Assembly: GCA_964429385.1 (NCBI GenBank)
Contig: CAYSBR010000003.1
Coordinates: forward strand, 1-64,000
Reading direction: 5' to 3'
Length of the DNA: 64,000 bases
Source of the DNA: UBA2377 sp964429385
GTDB lineage: Bacteria > Verrucomicrobiota > Verrucomicrobiia > Opitutales > Opitutaceae
Part shown: positions 34,854-43,929 of the stretch, piece by piece
Numbering within the stretch: the first letter of the stretch is position 1
Layout: the number at the start of each line of letters is the position of its first letter
Notes under the pieces: generated by a model
Seen by the model: only the letters and a program-made list of their open reading frames with translations
Database searches by the model: none
Told to the model about the DNA's origin: nothing
Program-made: the position numbers and the translations under genes

Positions 34854-35864
34854 CTATCGCAATTCGCTTTTATACCAAACAACCATCCGCTCAACAGCCT
34901 GCTTGAATCCCACGGGCAATGGGCCACAAATTTTCTCCGTTTCCGCAAGCTGATAAACATACTCTGTCAAAATATTATTGATCCTGAAGCTTGTGAATGG
35001 AAATCGGCTGAGGCCAAACCTGGCTAGTATGTCGCCAAATAGTGCAAGCAAGCGACACACGCCTAGTGGCAGTGTTCGGATTGACGCTACTCCCAAGCAT
35101 CCCGCAATCTCATTTGCATAAGTGCGCAACGACAGCGGAGCATAATCGGCAAGGTAGAAAGTTTTTCCAGCAACCTCGTCATCCGCAGCCCCCAATATCT
35201 TAACGTACTGATACGTCACATTTTCTATATATCCATAGCTCTTCTCCAATGGCCGGCTAGACACATGAAAGTACCACCCTTTTTCTATAAAGCCAATGAA
35301 TCGTCTATAATGCGGCATCATACCCGGTCCCCATACCGTTGTGGGACGCACAATCGACCATACATAGGGTTTCCTCGGGTATGCGTGAACCATCTTCTCG
35401 CCGAGCAGCTTGCTTTCACCATAATACGTGTCTGGTTTGGCATCCACTAGCGATGTGACCTGATGGCCAATTCGGCTTATAAGCTGCGTTGAAGTAAAAA
35501 TCACCCTTTTTATTCCAGGTGCTGACGCCAGCGCATCCAGCAAGTGCCGTGTTCCTTCGATATTCGTCCGGTAGGCGTCCAACCCGATTTGCTCGTTCTT
35601 CATGTCACTCAAATCATGCGTCGCAGCAAGATGGATCACCGCTTGGACACCGCTCGTTCCGACAATTTTATATAGCGATTCTGAGTCCAGCACATCCACT
35701 TGGTGAAAGATGTCTGGTTCCGCGTCTATCCTTGGAACCGCCAGATCGACGCCAACCGTGGCAATTCCCTGTTGTTTGAGGTTCTTGATAATCGCCGATC
35801 CAATGAACCCAGAACTACCCGTTATTAGGACTTTGGTAATGCTAGACATGTAAATATGACTCAC
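34854..35864 (-). CDS. NAD-dependent epimerase/dehydratase
   Basis: A 336-residue extended SDR protein: TGSSGFIGSAIIKNL cofactor site, HLAATHDLS, FTSTQLISR, and YYGESKLLGEK as the YxxxK active site. The C-terminal segment ADYAPLSLRTYANEIA resembles GDP/UDP-sugar epimerases of lipopolysaccharide clusters. Codon use is more AT-rich than in the flanking GC-rich genes. The start codon overlaps the upstream glycosyltransferase stop (ATGA). Substrate unknown. Confidence 0.85.
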   Translation of the reverse strand: MSHIYMSSITKVLITGSSGFIGSAIIKNLKQQGIATVGVDLAVPRIDAEPDIFHQVDVLDSESLYKIVGTSGVQAVIHLAATHDLSDMKNEQIGLDAYRTNIEGTRHLLDALASAPGIKRVIFTSTQLISRIGHQVTSLVDAKPDTYYGESKLLGEKMVHAYPRKPYVWSIVRPTTVWGPGMMPHYRRFIGFIEKGWYFHVSSRPLEKSYGYIENVTYQYVKILGAADDEVAGKTFYLADYAPLSLRTYANEIAGCLGVASIRTLPLGVCRLLALFGDILARFGLSRFPFTSFRINNILTEYVYQLAETEKICGPLPVGFKQAVERMVVWYKSELR

Positions 35865-37099
35865 TTCGAGTTTCGCTGTGACGCCAACTCAAGACGCCAC
35901 TCTGCCAAGGCCAGATACTTCTCAATCACCGCGTCCCAAGTGTAATGCGATTCGACCAAGCCTCGCCCATGTCGCGCTATCTCCCTCAACGCTGCACGGC
36001 CAGCCTCGGCATACTGACGCATGGCTCCGGTATAGCTTTCAACCGTGCGTGGTATCACCCGGCCTGCCCCGACATGTGCAATGGCGTCAAAATGTGCCCC
36101 CGATGAGGTCAGCACAGCACATCGGCAAGCCAGAGCCTCAAGCAACGCCATGGAAAAGCCTTCGGATTCTGTCGGTAGAACAAAGCAATCCGCTCGTTGC
36201 AGCAGAGCAAGCTTGTCCTCGCCCTTTACAGTTCCCAAAAAGTGCACCCGATCGCCAAATCCAGACTCCATAGCCATGGCTTTTAAAGCGGACTCCATGG
36301 CTGTTTCATCAGGTCCAGCCACAATGGCATGGAAACGAGCACCCGCTTGCAGTGCACGTATCGCTGCCTGCACAAAAATATCGGGGCCTTTCAGCGGATG
36401 AATCCGACTCATCCATAAAAATACCATTTCTTGTCCACAGCGGAGAAAAAAATGCCCGAGTTGCTCCGACACAACGCTCGGTTCCTTTTCTCCATAGGAC
36501 TTTTCTATACCATTCGCAATGACTTCACTGGCCACCTCCGGGGCCCAACGCCGAAAACTGCCCTGTTCATAGTGAGTGAGAGCAATCAATGCATCCGCAC
36601 GCCGCATGACATGCTTTTCAATCAACTCGATATATATTCTCTTCTTCAAACTCCCCGTTTTAAGCCGCACCGGATCCAAATTTCCACGCTGGCTGTAAAG
36701 ATACAGTTTCCCTTCGGCCTTGGCGTATCGGGAGACAATCGAATTAGTAGGGAGAAAGGAGATTTGGCTGTGAAACACATCCATGCTTTTTCCCACTCGC
36801 TGCAACCACTCGGCCACTTCCGGCCCGTGCGCATAAACACCCGCACGACTGAAATATGGCAGCCGAGTGCGCTGCAAAAGTGTAGGCTTTGTCTTGAAGA
36901 ACCGAACCCGCACTCCCTCGATTTCCAAGGTGCAGTCCACGGGAACGTCCATTTTCTCGAACAGATCGATATCCGGCGCCAACACGGTCACTTCGTGGCC
37001 TCGACGGACCAACCCCTCCGCCAAAGCCGATACAGAGTAAATCGGCCCGCCCTGCCTGAAAGCCGGCTTGTAACATGAAGCATTAAAAAGGAAATTCAT
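35861..37099 (-). CDS. Family 4 glycosyltransferase
   Basis: A 412-residue GT-B protein. FRQGGPIYSVSALAEGLVRR is the N-terminal acceptor-domain start. The donor domain has VFLWMSRIHPLKGPDIFVQA (sugar-nucleotide loop) and the EX7E-type segment ADCFVLPTESEGFSMALLEA. It should extend the O-antigen or exopolysaccharide repeat unit at the inner membrane. Four-base overlaps with both neighbours show tight operon packing. Confidence 0.88.
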   Translation of the reverse strand: MNFLFNASCYKPAFRQGGPIYSVSALAEGLVRRGHEVTVLAPDIDLFEKMDVPVDCTLEIEGVRVRFFKTKPTLLQRTRLPYFSRAGVYAHGPEVAEWLQRVGKSMDVFHSQISFLPTNSIVSRYAKAEGKLYLYSQRGNLDPVRLKTGSLKKRIYIELIEKHVMRRADALIALTHYEQGSFRRWAPEVASEVIANGIEKSYGEKEPSVVSEQLGHFFLRCGQEMVFLWMSRIHPLKGPDIFVQAAIRALQAGARFHAIVAGPDETAMESALKAMAMESGFGDRVHFLGTVKGEDKLALLQRADCFVLPTESEGFSMALLEALACRCAVLTSSGAHFDAIAHVGAGRVIPRTVESYTGAMRQYAEAGRAALREIARHGRGLVESHYTWDAVIEKYLALAEWRLELASQRNSK

Positions 37100-38205
37100 C
37101 GCGCAGCTTTGCCCGCGCCAACTATTTCTTGATACATCTCTTCATACCGGGAAACCATCCCGGCAATAGAGTATTGATCGGCGGTTTTCCTACCAGCAGC
37201 CCGTATTTTCTCTCGAAGGTCGGAATCGCTGATGGTCTTCCATATCGCATCTCTCCATGATTGTTTGTCGTTGTCTGGGACAATGACTGCATTTTCGCCG
37301 TCGCTGAGCATCTGCCTGGTCATTGCAATATCTGATATTATTACCGGTAGCCCGATGGCCAATGACTCAAGCACCACATTGGATGTTCCTTCACCCAAAG
37401 AAGGGAATACCAGTGCATCCGCATCGCCAGCGTATGCCTGCCAATCTTGATGGTTTCCAAGAAAGATCACCCGCTCTTGCAAACCCAGCCGCACAACAAT
37501 GCTTCGCAGATAAGCCTCGTACGCGGCCGTCCCTTCTCCAAAAATAGCAAGACTGACATCCACTCCAGCCCTAACTAACAGGCTGATTGCATGAAACGCA
37601 ACGGGCAGCCCTTTCTTCGGATCAAGGCGACCGGCATAAATCAACCGATGCACAGTGCGCAAAGGTAGCATCTTAAATGGCATCGAACGCAGCCTCTCCA
37701 AGTCCAATCCGTTTTCTATAACCAAACCTTTTCTGGCCGCGTAAAGGTGTCGAAACAAGATTGGTTCATCCTCCACGTCAAAATTGGCAATGATCCTGTC
37801 GGCCAACATATACTGCGGATATCTCAGCCGATCCCGGACCCCCTGCATACTGAACATGCTGAAACACATGGATGCCCTGTGACCACTTGCAACCGGAATC
37901 CCACGCCTATGCGCAGCCCATGCGGCAGGTACCGAGACAATTTCTGGCAGCCATACATGGACGATATCCGGCATGAATCCGCCAACCACATCATCAATGC
38001 GTTTCCAAAGCGAAGGTATAGCACCCCATTTCCCCCGGTTCACGGGGAATTTTTTCACATGTGATTGCGTGGAGACTGGCCCCTCATGCAGATACAAAAT
38101 AGCTGCCTCGTATTGGCTCGTGGGCAAATTTTCAGCCAGTAACCGACACTGCAATTCGGCCCCCCCCTTTGAAAGACTGCCGATGGCGTGTAGAACCTTA
38201 ATCAC
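37096..38205 (-). CDS. Family 4 glycosyltransferase
   Basis: A 369-residue GT-B enzyme starting MIKVLHAIGSLSKGGAE, the common GT4 N terminus with a glycine-rich loop. HVWLPEIVSVPAAWAAHRRG follows. The donor domain has LIYAGRLDPKKGLPVAF and DADALVFPSLGEGTSNVVLE (EX7E signature). It overlaps both the methyltransferase upstream and the next glycosyltransferase downstream by 4 bases. The sugar added is not known. Confidence 0.88.
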   Translation of the reverse strand: MIKVLHAIGSLSKGGAELQCRLLAENLPTSQYEAAILYLHEGPVSTQSHVKKFPVNRGKWGAIPSLWKRIDDVVGGFMPDIVHVWLPEIVSVPAAWAAHRRGIPVASGHRASMCFSMFSMQGVRDRLRYPQYMLADRIIANFDVEDEPILFRHLYAARKGLVIENGLDLERLRSMPFKMLPLRTVHRLIYAGRLDPKKGLPVAFHAISLLVRAGVDVSLAIFGEGTAAYEAYLRSIVVRLGLQERVIFLGNHQDWQAYAGDADALVFPSLGEGTSNVVLESLAIGLPVIISDIAMTRQMLSDGENAVIVPDNDKQSWRDAIWKTISDSDLREKIRAAGRKTADQYSIAGMVSRYEEMYQEIVGAGKAAR

Positions 38206-39179
38206 TTGATAGCAACGAGGAACGATGACGACGCATAGGCATCTATATCCGTCATTCCCCGGAAACTTTGATGGAAGCGAGATTTTTTCATCGGGTTAGA
38301 AGCCCGGCGGATTTTATTGACCAGCACTTGCATTCCGGCATCGCCAGCCGCCTTGAGATGCGCCGACGGCGGCTTCCTGTTGGAAAGTAAAACCCGACGA
38401 CCATTTAGAAACTTCCACATGGACTCCCCATAGCCATAATGGCCATTGTAATAAATGCTGCTTCCATGAGATTTAAAATCGATAGTATGGCTGGCATGCC
38501 CCCCCTTTCGCAACAGGCGGGCGACATCCACATGCACAGCCGCAATATCCATGACGTGCTCAAGAACCGCTTGGGAAAAAACCCAGTCGATGGAACCCTC
38601 TTCCAAGTTCTTCCATAGTTGCCCGGGATGGCAGTAAGTCAGCGCAATGTCCCCCTGTGTTTCCCCCGTGGCAATGACCTGACGGATGTTTGCCAGCCTT
38701 TCTGGAGCAAGCAAGCCAGCGGCTTTCATTTTTTGAATGCGATCACGCGGATAGTTCACATCCTGAGCCGCTGGCCAGATCGAGTCCGTGACGTCTAAAC
38801 TCATTTCAGACGCAAAGAGCGCAACCAACTCATCAAAGACCGCCAAATTGCGCGCCACATTCTTGGCAAAAGGAACGACATCTATCCCCGTATACCGGTC
38901 AAAGCCACACATAAGCGCACATAATCCCGTCCCCAGCGACCCACCGGGTCCCAATTCCACCACACCGCCTCCGGACCGCATAACCGAAACTCCCGCCTCT
39001 TTTTCCGCCGACTCCACATGCCTCCAGAAGACATTATAACAATACCGGGCCGACGATGTGCTGCCCGCAACGCCACTAACCTCGGAACTCTTTAATAATT
39101 TATACAGTCCGGGGATGTAGGAAGCGACACCGGCAGCATGTTTGGCCGCCACCTTAGAATAGGAGATTAATTTATTCAT
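38202..39179 (-). CDS. Class I SAM-dependent methyltransferase of the glycan operon
   Basis: A 325-residue Rossmann-type methyltransferase. The SAM site is VVELGPGGSLGTGLCAL with the acidic end of strand 2 in YTGIDVVPF. Strand 4 reads DWVFSQAVLEHVMDIAAVH and strand 5 HASHTIDFKSHG. It probably methylates a sugar or an intermediate, since it lies inside the surface-glycan operon between asparagine synthetase-like and glycosyltransferase genes. It has a 10-base gap from the upstream gene and a 4-base overlap downstream. Confidence 0.82.
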   Translation of the reverse strand: MNKLISYSKVAAKHAAGVASYIPGLYKLLKSSEVSGVAGSTSSARYCYNVFWRHVESAEKEAGVSVMRSGGGVVELGPGGSLGTGLCALMCGFDRYTGIDVVPFAKNVARNLAVFDELVALFASEMSLDVTDSIWPAAQDVNYPRDRIQKMKAAGLLAPERLANIRQVIATGETQGDIALTYCHPGQLWKNLEEGSIDWVFSQAVLEHVMDIAAVHVDVARLLRKGGHASHTIDFKSHGSSIYYNGHYGYGESMWKFLNGRRVLLSNRKPPSAHLKAAGDAGMQVLVNKIRRASNPMKKSRFHQSFRGMTDIDAYASSSFLVAIK

Positions 39180-39189
39180 TATTATATTG

Positions 39190-41061
39190 CTAAGTTACGC
39201 CGTACTCTTTCCTCCAAAGCGCAAACATTGTCAGGGCGAAAATCCGATGGCTGTTGGCCAGCCCACGCTCCTCACCCGCAAGCAACCGTTCAATATCCCT
39301 GCGCGCGAAGGATGCGCCGGAATCCAGCAGAATAGCTTTGATTTCGTTGGCCCACTTGTTCCGAAGCCAATCCGCCAGCGGCGGCGAGAAACCTTGTTTT
39401 CGATTTATATCCAGGGCCGGAGGGAGCAGTTTTTTGGCCAGCATTTTTAGCAAGATCTTCCGCTCCCCCTCCACCGCTTTCAACGAGTCGGGTACGTGTC
39501 TGAATGCGAATTCAATGACGCGGTGATCCAGCAAGGGTGCCCGCACCTCAAGCGAGGCCAGCATACTGGCCCGGTCAACCTTGGTCAGCACGTCATCAGG
39601 GAGGTAAGTGAGGAAGTCCGCAGTGGTGCCATTGCGAATCACCCCATCAGACGGCGCGATGAGAGCCCCCTTGTATTCTTCAGGTGCAGTTAATGCCTCA
39701 TCGGACATCATCCGCATCGCAGGCAGCAGTGTTCTTCTGGATCGCGCATCGAAATATTGAAAAACTTGGCTATAAGTCCTTCCCATCGGACCGCCGAGCG
39801 CAAGCAGTGCTCCCCTCCCTTTCATCCCCAATGGCATCACCCGCGACGCCAAGGCAGAAGTCCCATTTCTCAGCCATGCAGGGAATCGCTTTCGCAGGCG
39901 ATCCTGACGTAACAACCAGTCGTAATGCAGGTAACCGCCGAAGAGTTCGTCCCCGCCATCGCCTCCGATTGCCACGCTCGCATGCTGCCTTACCAAACGC
40001 GAAACAAGGTAAGTCGGGATTATCGAAGTATCGCCCAGCGGCTCATCGTATTGGCGGGCCAACGTCGCCAATAGCTCAAACGAAGGATCATCAGCCCGCA
40101 TAACAGTATGCTCCGTGCCGAAATGGTCCGCCACCAAGCGCGCATGCCCGGACTCATCATGGTTCCTGTGCCCCGGAAAAGAGACCGTGAAGGTCTTCAG
40201 TTTCCTCGCTGAAGCCTTGGCTGCCAGAGCCGTGATAAGGCTCGAGTCCACCCCCCCGCTCAGGAGCACGGCCACCGGCACATCCGCGACCAACTGACGC
40301 TTGACCGCATCCTCCAGCAAATCCTCCAGTTTTTCAACCAGCTCAGCGGCATTCGCGATGCATTCCGTCTCCTGCACCGGCAACTCCCAGTATGACCAGA
40401 CCCGCACCTGGTTGCTTTTTCTATCATAGCATAGTGCGTGCGCCGGACGCAGCTTCCTTATCCCCTCGATGATGCACATCTCCCCCGGAACATACCCATA
40501 AGCCATGTAATAGTTCATGGCATTCAAATCCAGTTTTCGAGGAACCACAGGGCACGCAAACAGCGCTTTCAGCTCGGAGGCAAAAATGAATGTCGTGCCG
40601 ATATGAGTGTAAAACAGCGGCTTTTCCCCCGCCCGGTCCCGGGCCATGAAGATCCCATCCTTATCCCGATCATAGATCGCAAAGGCAAACATCCCATTCA
40701 GACGGGATAGACACTCTTCACCCCACTCCATGTAACTCGCCAGGAGCACCTCACTGTCCCCCGCTGTTTCAAATTTATAGCCTTTCGTAAACAACTCGGT
40801 GCGCAACTCCTGGTAGTTGTAGATTTCACCATTAAAAACCAACGTGAAACGGCCGCCGGCATAATGCATCGGCTGGTTCGCACTTTCCGACAAATCAATG
40901 ATGGCAAGCCTCCGGTGCGCTACCGCCAATGTTCGCCGCCGATCCACCCAGACGCCCACGCCATCAGGACCCCGGTGAACGAGCGCGTGCGCCATGCTAG
41001 CCGCAGTTTCACCGACAGGATAATCCTGATTCAAATAACTGATACCAACAATTCCACACAT
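39190..41061 (-). CDS. asnB: Glutamine-hydrolysing asparagine synthetase-like amidotransferase
   Basis: A 623-residue class II glutamine amidotransferase. Cys2 (MCGIVGI) is the glutaminase nucleophile, with RGPDGVG and FNGEIYNY in the same domain. The synthetase domain has the PP-loop SGGVDSS (268-274) and IGGDGGDELFGGY. Members within glycan clusters often amidate uronic acids of the polysaccharide instead of making free asparagine. That is a reasonable alternative here, given the neighbours. It has a 6-base gap from the polymerase-like gene. Confidence 0.9.
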   Translation of the reverse strand: MCGIVGISYLNQDYPVGETAASMAHALVHRGPDGVGVWVDRRRTLAVAHRRLAIIDLSESANQPMHYAGGRFTLVFNGEIYNYQELRTELFTKGYKFETAGDSEVLLASYMEWGEECLSRLNGMFAFAIYDRDKDGIFMARDRAGEKPLFYTHIGTTFIFASELKALFACPVVPRKLDLNAMNYYMAYGYVPGEMCIIEGIRKLRPAHALCYDRKSNQVRVWSYWELPVQETECIANAAELVEKLEDLLEDAVKRQLVADVPVAVLLSGGVDSSLITALAAKASARKLKTFTVSFPGHRNHDESGHARLVADHFGTEHTVMRADDPSFELLATLARQYDEPLGDTSIIPTYLVSRLVRQHASVAIGGDGGDELFGGYLHYDWLLRQDRLRKRFPAWLRNGTSALASRVMPLGMKGRGALLALGGPMGRTYSQVFQYFDARSRRTLLPAMRMMSDEALTAPEEYKGALIAPSDGVIRNGTTADFLTYLPDDVLTKVDRASMLASLEVRAPLLDHRVIEFAFRHVPDSLKAVEGERKILLKMLAKKLLPPALDINRKQGFSPPLADWLRNKWANEIKAILLDSGASFARRDIERLLAGEERGLANSHRIFALTMFALWRKEYGVT

Positions 41062-41067
41062 AATGCG

Positions 41068-42405
41068 TTAAGCTACATCCGGCAGGCGCTCGCCACTACC
41101 ATAGCACCCGTGTCTCTTCCGGTCTTCTATTACTATACATGCCAGATAGCCCAACATGACATAAAGAGGCCTGTAATCAAATATTGTATTCGAGGTAACG
41201 GCAATGAGCATCATGGCAGGAAAAAACGCATAGTGATATCTACTCATCCACACCACCTCGGTTTTCATGAAACGTCTTGCCGAATAAAACAACACGCCAA
41301 GCAAAGCCAGCAAACCAAGCAAACCATACGAAAAATACCATTCCACAAATTGATTATGCGAAGCATGCGACAAAACACCAGAATCCCGAAGCGTGTGACT
41401 CGCTCCGACTCCATGCCCAAACAATCCGCGTAAGCCTTTCGTATTGTCGATATGTTCACGAGCAGCAAGCAATCGGACCCTGTCCGAGCGGGCCAACGTA
41501 TCCTCTACCTCGGCGTCAGTAACACCCAGCCCACTTACTTGCCTAATCCGGTCAATCACGCCTCCTTTTTCAGTCAATTGCAGTCTTTCAGACAGCACGA
41601 ACAACACCACCAGCGTTGCTGCCACTATAAAGATCAAAGCGCCCCTCGCAATCAGTAAATTAGCAAAACTTTTCCGCCAGCTATGCACTACCCAAAGCAA
41701 TGGGGCAAAAAACATGTATGCCGTGATGATGGCGGCCAACAGAACCCCAGCTCGCGATCCAGTCAGCAATATCGTCGGCACATACACTACCACGGCCCAT
41801 AGGGCGATAGCTTCTTTTCCCGACCGTACCGATGCCATAACTGTCATTAGCATTATTATCGTTACAACATGAGAAGCCACGTTGGGCTGTAGATATAGAC
41901 CCAATGCCCTTCCGTGCTCATAGCTACGTTTTTCGGTTGCCTGCGCAAGGAGCTCGAAATCCGCTGAACTGATAACGCTCCATATCACCCCCGCAAACGC
42001 GATCAGGAGAGAAACGATAAAAAGGGACCATTGGTCTCGTCGCGTCATAAAAAAAATTAACGATGCATAATAAATCAAGCCATAGTGGACGCATAAACCA
42101 ATCTCTCTGTAAACTTCACCAGGTGAGTATAGCGTAGAAATAAGGGGCACGACAATTATTGCTGGCAGCCACAGCGCGACATGTCGTCGGATTCTGTTCA
42201 AAGTTCCAAATCTTAGCAAGATATAGCATGCGAGAACTACGGTTAAAATTACCGTCATCTCCTTCAATCCGCTTATACCGGCATAGGCACTGGGAATCCT
42301 ATAGAGGTCCGTGCAGATCATCAGCAGGATCAACCATAAAACCCCATCCGCAATCACCCGCAGCCTAGCGGGCTTGCGTTCAGTAATAGTAGAGCAATTC
42401 TTCAA
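41068..42405 (-). CDS. O-antigen polymerase/ligase-like membrane protein (Wzy/WaaL family)
   Basis: A 445-residue protein with about eleven transmembrane helices and a large periplasmic loop near residues 280-350. The loop and next helix include LFGHGVGASHTLRDSG and SHASHNQFVEWYFSYGLLG, typical of the PF04932 O-antigen ligase/polymerase family. It would polymerise repeat units (Wzy) on the periplasmic side, since a flippase lies two genes upstream. A ligase role is an alternative. AT-rich codon use. Confidence 0.85.
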   Translation of the reverse strand: MKNCSTITERKPARLRVIADGVLWLILLMICTDLYRIPSAYAGISGLKEMTVILTVVLACYILLRFGTLNRIRRHVALWLPAIIVVPLISTLYSPGEVYREIGLCVHYGLIYYASLIFFMTRRDQWSLFIVSLLIAFAGVIWSVISSADFELLAQATEKRSYEHGRALGLYLQPNVASHVVTIIMLMTVMASVRSGKEAIALWAVVVYVPTILLTGSRAGVLLAAIITAYMFFAPLLWVVHSWRKSFANLLIARGALIFIVAATLVVLFVLSERLQLTEKGGVIDRIRQVSGLGVTDAEVEDTLARSDRVRLLAAREHIDNTKGLRGLFGHGVGASHTLRDSGVLSHASHNQFVEWYFSYGLLGLLALLGVLFYSARRFMKTEVVWMSRYHYAFFPAMMLIAVTSNTIFDYRPLYVMLGYLACIVIEDRKRHGCYGSGERLPDVA

Positions 42406-42436
42406 GGCTGGCGTATATCAAGCATACGAAAGAATA

Positions 42437-43153
42437 CTAAGTCGCTTTGCAGAGGTATATGAGATTCTCAGAGAGACTTCCACAGAAAGGCAATTTTTGC
42501 GTGATTCGCTCAATCTGACGCAACAAGCCGACGGGAAGCATCCTGTTTTTCTCGGATGCAGGGAAAGTCGAAAGATGATAGACCTTCACAATGTTTAGAT
42601 TGGCACTCTTCACCAAGTTTTCTGTCTCAACAGAGCTCATTCCCAAGAAATTTTTCCTCCCCGCGACTCGTGCCAGTCGATTTCTCACTGAACCGGTATT
42701 CTTGTGGTTGTTGAAAACAAAATAACCGCCAACTGGCAAGTGCCTCCGGATTGCGTATATCGCATCCTGCCGAAGTGCGTCCTCTGCATTGGGGAAAAAT
42801 CGAAACGCCGTTATCAAGTCAAACGTTCTCTCTGCTAATGGATTCTGTTGGGTCAAATCGGCCTGAATGATCTCTGCGCTCGAATTATTTTGCCTTGCCA
42901 CCTCCAACATACTGGGCGAAACATCCACACCCGTGGAACGGTGTGTGAATTGGCCTATATGCTGCAGGATACGACCAGTGCCACAGGCAAAATCGAGATG
43001 AGAAAAGGACCCTCCTGGCAGGTACTGTTTGATAATACTGTCGAGAATTTGCTTCTCAAACCCCCAAATCATTCGTCGATAGGGCTCGTTTTCAAAAAGA
43101 GCATGATAGGTTTTCCCTTTATCCTTGGCTAAATGGGAATTTCGATAACTCAT
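42437..43153 (-). CDS. SAM-dependent methyltransferase paired with a kinase-fold gene
   Basis: A 238-residue class I methyltransferase: HLDFACGTGRILQHIG (SAM motif I), STGVDVSPSMLEVAR, AEIIQADLTQQ and FDLITAFRFFPNAED. Its start overlaps the upstream kinase-fold gene by 4 bases, so the two products are probably made together. The pair could modify the end of the glycan or a lipid-linked intermediate. AT-rich codon use matches the rest of the island. Confidence 0.82.
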   Translation of the reverse strand: MSYRNSHLAKDKGKTYHALFENEPYRRMIWGFEKQILDSIIKQYLPGGSFSHLDFACGTGRILQHIGQFTHRSTGVDVSPSMLEVARQNNSSAEIIQADLTQQNPLAERTFDLITAFRFFPNAEDALRQDAIYAIRRHLPVGGYFVFNNHKNTGSVRNRLARVAGRKNFLGMSSVETENLVKSANLNIVKVYHLSTFPASEKNRMLPVGLLRQIERITQKLPFCGSLSENLIYLCKAT

Positions 43154-43929
43154 GGTTTTAGGAGATACATTAGCTGACGATATAGACGGTTAACAAAAGG
43201 AAGGAGCAGCAGCGCTCGTCCCCGAGAATGAGACACGATGTGTCGCCGGATTCTCGGCATTTCAATGGCAAAGAACTGTACCGAATAGGCGTAGAGTTCC
43301 TGTCTGAATTTCGCCAATCGGGCTTCTTCGCCGTAACTACCAAGGAAGGCTTCTGCTACAGGCGTGACCGGATCGGAATAGATAAAGCGTGTAAATGGTC
43401 TGTTAATCAAATTGCTCAGAAACCACGCGATATCGAAATATCGTGTACCGAAGGTTGCTTGCCCTCCGTAGAGGGGAGTCATTTGCCAGTCGATTAACAC
43501 CAGTTCATGCCTGTCGACGCAAATGCAGACATTGTCCACGCTGAGGTCACCATGCAAAAATACATTATCACAATGGTTCGCGAATTGGAATGCCGTGGGC
43601 AAGTCGTGCCGCAAATCGGCAGGTAGCCGAAGCTCACGATGAATCACCGCAAGCGCGCGTCCCAATTGCCTCGCGGCGCGTATTCGGGGCGGCCCCCATG
43701 CTACGGCTCCAGATATCCCGGCAAGTGGCAGTCGTTCGAACAGTGCCACCCCTGTATGTTCATCATGGGCCAGCACACGAGGGACGCTGAAGCAGCCGCT
43801 GGCTTTCCCTAGCTCATACGCCCGCCTGCTCTTGGCAACCTCGATTCGCATGAGGTCCGGACACGTTGTCTTACGGACCCTGTCGGGCAGCAGTTCAACT
43901 CTGCTATGCTTTGCCTCATATGAAATCAT
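43150..43929 (-). CDS. Phosphotransferase (aminoglycoside/choline kinase fold)
   Basis: A 259-residue kinase-fold protein. The catalytic loop FLHGDLSVDN (H126-G-D128) and metal-binding D147 in LVLIDWQMTPL are those of the APH/choline kinase family. The ending (residues 215-259) is basic and hydrophobic, which hints at membrane association. In a glycan operon it may phosphorylate a sugar or glycan end. Four-base overlaps link it to the flippase upstream and the methyltransferase downstream. Confidence 0.8.
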   Translation of the reverse strand: MISYEAKHSRVELLPDRVRKTTCPDLMRIEVAKSRRAYELGKASGCFSVPRVLAHDEHTGVALFERLPLAGISGAVAWGPPRIRAARQLGRALAVIHRELRLPADLRHDLPTAFQFANHCDNVFLHGDLSVDNVCICVDRHELVLIDWQMTPLYGGQATFGTRYFDIAWFLSNLINRPFTRFIYSDPVTPVAEAFLGSYGEEARLAKFRQELYAYSVQFFAIEMPRIRRHIVSHSRGRALLLLPFVNRLYRQLMYLLKP

